Part shown: positions 61,981-64,000 of the stretch, piece by piece
Layout of the letters: every line of letters starts with the position of its first letter
How positions within the stretch are numbered: the stretch's first letter is position 1
Notes under the pieces: generated by a model
Database searches by the model: none
The model's input: only the letters and a program-made list of their open reading frames with translations
Told to the model about the DNA's origin: nothing
Origin: a bacterium
GTDB lineage: Bacteria > UBA8248
Direction: 5' to 3'
NCBI GenBank assembly: GCA_022825065.1
Contig: JAJDYR010000037.1
Location: 429,742-493,741, forward strand
Length of the DNA stretch: 64,000 nucleotides
Program-made: the position numbers and the translations under genes

Positions 61981-62322
61981 ATGTTCAGGGACAAGCGCTA
62001 CGTTTTGGTGTGTACGAACGAACGGGCGGCGGATCATCCCAAGGGAAGTTGCACAAACTGCGGTTCCCTGGAGGTCCGCGAGCGAATGAAGTCCCTTCTG
62101 GAAGAGAAAAACCTGAAAAGCAGGGCGCGCATACTCGCGACGAGTTGCATGGATGTTTGCGAGAATGGCGCAGTTGTTTGCGTGATGCCCGATAATGTCT
62201 GGTATGGCGGCGTGAGGCCGGAGGATGCCGAGGAGATCGTGGAAAAACATTTGGAAAACGGCGAGCCCGTGGAGCGGCTCTTGATACCCGAAGAGATGAG
62301 CGGGCTTTCGTTGTTCGGTTGA
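61981..62322 (+). CDS. Thioredoxin-like [2Fe-2S] ferredoxin
   Basis: 113 residues. Cluster Cys in LVCTNERAADHPKGSC and TSCMDVCENGAVVCV, followed by VWYGGVRPEDAEEIVEKHLENGEPVERLL, the standard ending of the thioredoxin-like 2Fe-2S family (as in Aquifex Fd and NuoE). An electron carrier for the lut or acyl-CoA dehydrogenase genes is plausible. The start MFRDKRYVLVCTN (61981) has GAGGTGG upstream; the 19-residue extension in the track is Arg-rich and not family-like. Confidence 0.85.
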   Translation: MFRDKRYVLVCTNERAADHPKGSCTNCGSLEVRERMKSLLEEKNLKSRARILATSCMDVCENGAVVCVMPDNVWYGGVRPEDAEEIVEKHLENGEPVERLLIPEEMSGLSLFG

Positions 62323-62364
62323 ATACGGAAAGCTGTTGTCGCGTGTAATCCCGGGAGCGAAGAA

Positions 62365-63519
62365 ATGGATGTTCAGTTGAACGAGTTCCAGGCCGCGCTG
62401 CAGAGCAGTGTCCGGCAATTCGTGAACCAGGAAGTCATACCCGTCGCCAGCGAGTATGAGCATAAAGACGAGTATCCTCACCCTTTGGTCGATCGGATGA
62501 AGGCGCTGGGGTATTTCGGCGCACTGGTACCGGAGTGTTACGGCGGCAGCGAGATGGACGCGATGAGCTTCACGGTCTTGACCGAGGAGTTGGCGCGGGG
62601 CTGGATGAGCTTGACGGGCGTACTCGGCGCACATTCGATGGTGGGGTGGATGATCAACGAATTCGGCAGCGACGAGCAGCGCCGGGAATGGCTGCCGAAT
62701 GTGGCTGCGGGGAGCATGCGCTTCGGCATCGGCATCACGGAGGCGGATGGGGGTTCCGACGTCGCCGCCTTGAGAACGTCCGCCCGCCGCGAAGGGCAGG
62801 ACTACGTCGTCAACGGCTCGAAAATGTTTATTACCAACAGCGAGAACGCCACGCATTTCGCCATCATGGCCCGTACGAACCCCAAAGCGGAAAAACCCAC
62901 TCGCGGGATAAGCTGCATCCTCATGGACAGGAATCTGCCCGGTTTCAGCGCCAGCCGTCATCTGGACAAGATGGGCTATAAAGGCCTCCGGACGGGAGAG
63001 CTGGTCTTTGACGATTGCCCGGTTCCGGCTTCGTACCTGATCGGCGAGGAGAACAGAGGATTCCACCAACTCATGGCGGCCCTGGAGCTGGGCCGTATCC
63101 AGGTGGCCGCCCGGGCGGTGGGGCTTCATGCCGCCTGTTTCGAGGATTCCATCAAATACGCCCAGCAGAGAAAGAGCATGGGCAAGCCCATCGCCGAGCA
63201 TCAGGCCATCCAGATCAAGCTCGCCGACATGGCCACCTCCCTCGAAGCGGCCCGCCAGCTCACCTACCGCGCGGCGCGCATGAAGGACCGGGGCGTGCGC
63301 TGCGATCTCGAAGCCGGCATGGCGAAGCTCTTCGCGTCTGACGCCTGCCAGAGGGCGTCCGAGGCCGCCGTGCACATCCATGGGGGCTACGGCTACATCA
63401 AGGAGTTGCCGGTCGAGCGCTACTACCGCGACTCCATTCTCTTACAAGTGGGCGAGGGCACGAACGACATCCAGCGGATCGTGATTGCCAAGCGCCTGGT
63501 GGAGAAATACCCCGCCTGA
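62365..63519 (+). CDS. Acyl-CoA dehydrogenase
   Basis: 384 residues, FAD flavoprotein. The FAD/substrate motif GIGITEADGGSDVAALRTSA, the mid-domain MFITNSENATHFAIMAR, and the C-terminal ACAD signature QVGEGTNDIQRIVIAKRL with the catalytic Glu (in GEGT) are intact. The N-terminal segment FGALVPECYGGSEMDAMSF is typical of butyryl- or glutaryl-type members. Substrate not determined. It follows the ferredoxin by 42 bases, probably one transcript, but no ETF genes are in sight. Confidence 0.92.
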   Translation: MDVQLNEFQAALQSSVRQFVNQEVIPVASEYEHKDEYPHPLVDRMKALGYFGALVPECYGGSEMDAMSFTVLTEELARGWMSLTGVLGAHSMVGWMINEFGSDEQRREWLPNVAAGSMRFGIGITEADGGSDVAALRTSARREGQDYVVNGSKMFITNSENATHFAIMARTNPKAEKPTRGISCILMDRNLPGFSASRHLDKMGYKGLRTGELVFDDCPVPASYLIGEENRGFHQLMAALELGRIQVAARAVGLHAACFEDSIKYAQQRKSMGKPIAEHQAIQIKLADMATSLEAARQLTYRAARMKDRGVRCDLEAGMAKLFASDACQRASEAAVHIHGGYGYIKELPVERYYRDSILLQVGEGTNDIQRIVIAKRLVEKYPA

Positions 63520-64000
63520 ATTTTACATAACTCCTGAAATTTTCTGCCTTAAAATACCCTGGAAAACGGCCCCTGAAATCCGTAACCCATTGATATAACT
63601 ATCGATAATTCCCCAAAAAATTTCCGCTTTTTTATCGAAAAACCCCGTGAATTTATCTGAATTTATCGAATTATCCAGGAGTTCGGGGGGATCGAGCCAT
63701 TTTTCACACCTGCAAAATCTCCCTAACCTGTTGAAATTATTTTCATGTTTTTGATTTCTCGAACCGATGGCAAATTCGCCTTCCTGAACCTGTAATCAAG
63801 CCGCAAGCGGGTTCATTATAACTCCAGAGCATCCCGGCGCGCGTGAGTCGTCGGACCCCAGTAAACGTTTATCCGAGCCGTGATGGGCACGGAGCCGGGA
63901 GCATCGCTTCCATCGGATAGAATCCTCCCTTGCGACTGGTAACGCGATCCGACATGTGGTAATCATGTCGGCATGAAGATTTGCACGGAAGATGTTCAGG
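63520..64000. other. 481-base gene-free stretch to window end, AT-rich with TATCGA words
   Basis: The part at about 63590-63680 is AT-rich with ATAACTATCGATAATTCC, TTTATCGAAAAA and AATTTATCGAATTATCC words, resembling the AT-rich tail at about 29160-29340. Further right the DNA becomes GC-balanced without repeats. A possible ATG at 63973 (MKICTEDVQ) opens a frame that leaves the window; it has no ribosome site and is not called as a gene. Confidence 0.5.

Noticed and set aside
61918-63381. 487-residue minus-strand ORF opposite ferredoxin and acyl-CoA dehydrogenase
   Set aside because: Antisense shadow of two well recognised genes.

Overview
The window looks like the chromosome of an uncultured, Gram-negative-like bacterium, most plausibly a Deltaproteobacteria-related, Nitrospinota or Tectomicrobia-type lineage. 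This is inferred from gene content: a PxxKW-family cysteine-rich protein, a type I glutamine synthetase with an adenylylation-type Tyr next to glnB and glnD, large AsmA-like and FtsK proteins, and many LLM flavoenzymes, liv transporters and MFS carriers. No rRNA is present, so the taxonomy stays open. Starts are a mix of ATG, GTG and TTG, mostly with good Shine-Dalgarno sites.

Layout. About 0-30.5 kb is GC-rich, accessory and full of short dispersed repeats. It holds an MFS carrier, an EamA carrier, an orphan glycine-betaine-type binding protein, an AT-richer ATP-grasp gene, a 2-hydroxyacid dehydrogenase, a Tat-exported PhoX phosphatase, an SsuD-like LLM monooxygenase, an FMN alpha-hydroxyacid-oxidase-like enzyme, and a YdhR-like small protein. 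It also holds an AAA ATPase/TOPRIM-like gene pair (candidate defence module), a brnT-brnA pair in which brnT is internally deleted, a decayed fragment of a sugar dehydrogenase gene beside its intact paralogue, and a YtkA-like protein. A nine-gene liv array follows (one binding protein, then two complete HMGF transporter cores), faced by a divergent LysR regulator, then a large repeat island and a ThiO-like amine oxidase.

From about 30.6 to 57 kb the DNA is visibly AT-richer and free of the repeats. It carries housekeeping genes: csp, gltX with tRNA-Gln(CUG), a 1-Cys peroxiredoxin, an AsmA-like giant with four regular 173-residue repeats, ftsK, trxA, an IspH-UbiA fusion, glnB and glnD. Among them sits a catabolic-looking cluster (CMD-SDR-LLM-MFS-binding protein). 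From 57.3 kb glnA, a lutA/lutBC fusion pair, a 2Fe-2S ferredoxin and an acyl-CoA dehydrogenase are again richer in GC.

How the genes work together. glnB-glnD-glnA form the nitrogen-sensing and assimilation core: GlnD uridylylates PII, which controls glutamine synthetase. lutA and lutBC are a lactate-utilisation-type iron-sulfur complex. The liv array is a high-affinity uptake operon with doubled membrane machinery. The 31.0-35.9 kb cluster looks like uptake and oxidation of one unknown organic compound. The best candidates for something undescribed are the IspH-UbiA fusion, the doubled liv array, the four-repeat AsmA-like protein and the ATPase/TOPRIM-like pair. The small palindromic mobile elements of the left half are also worth tracing genome-wide.
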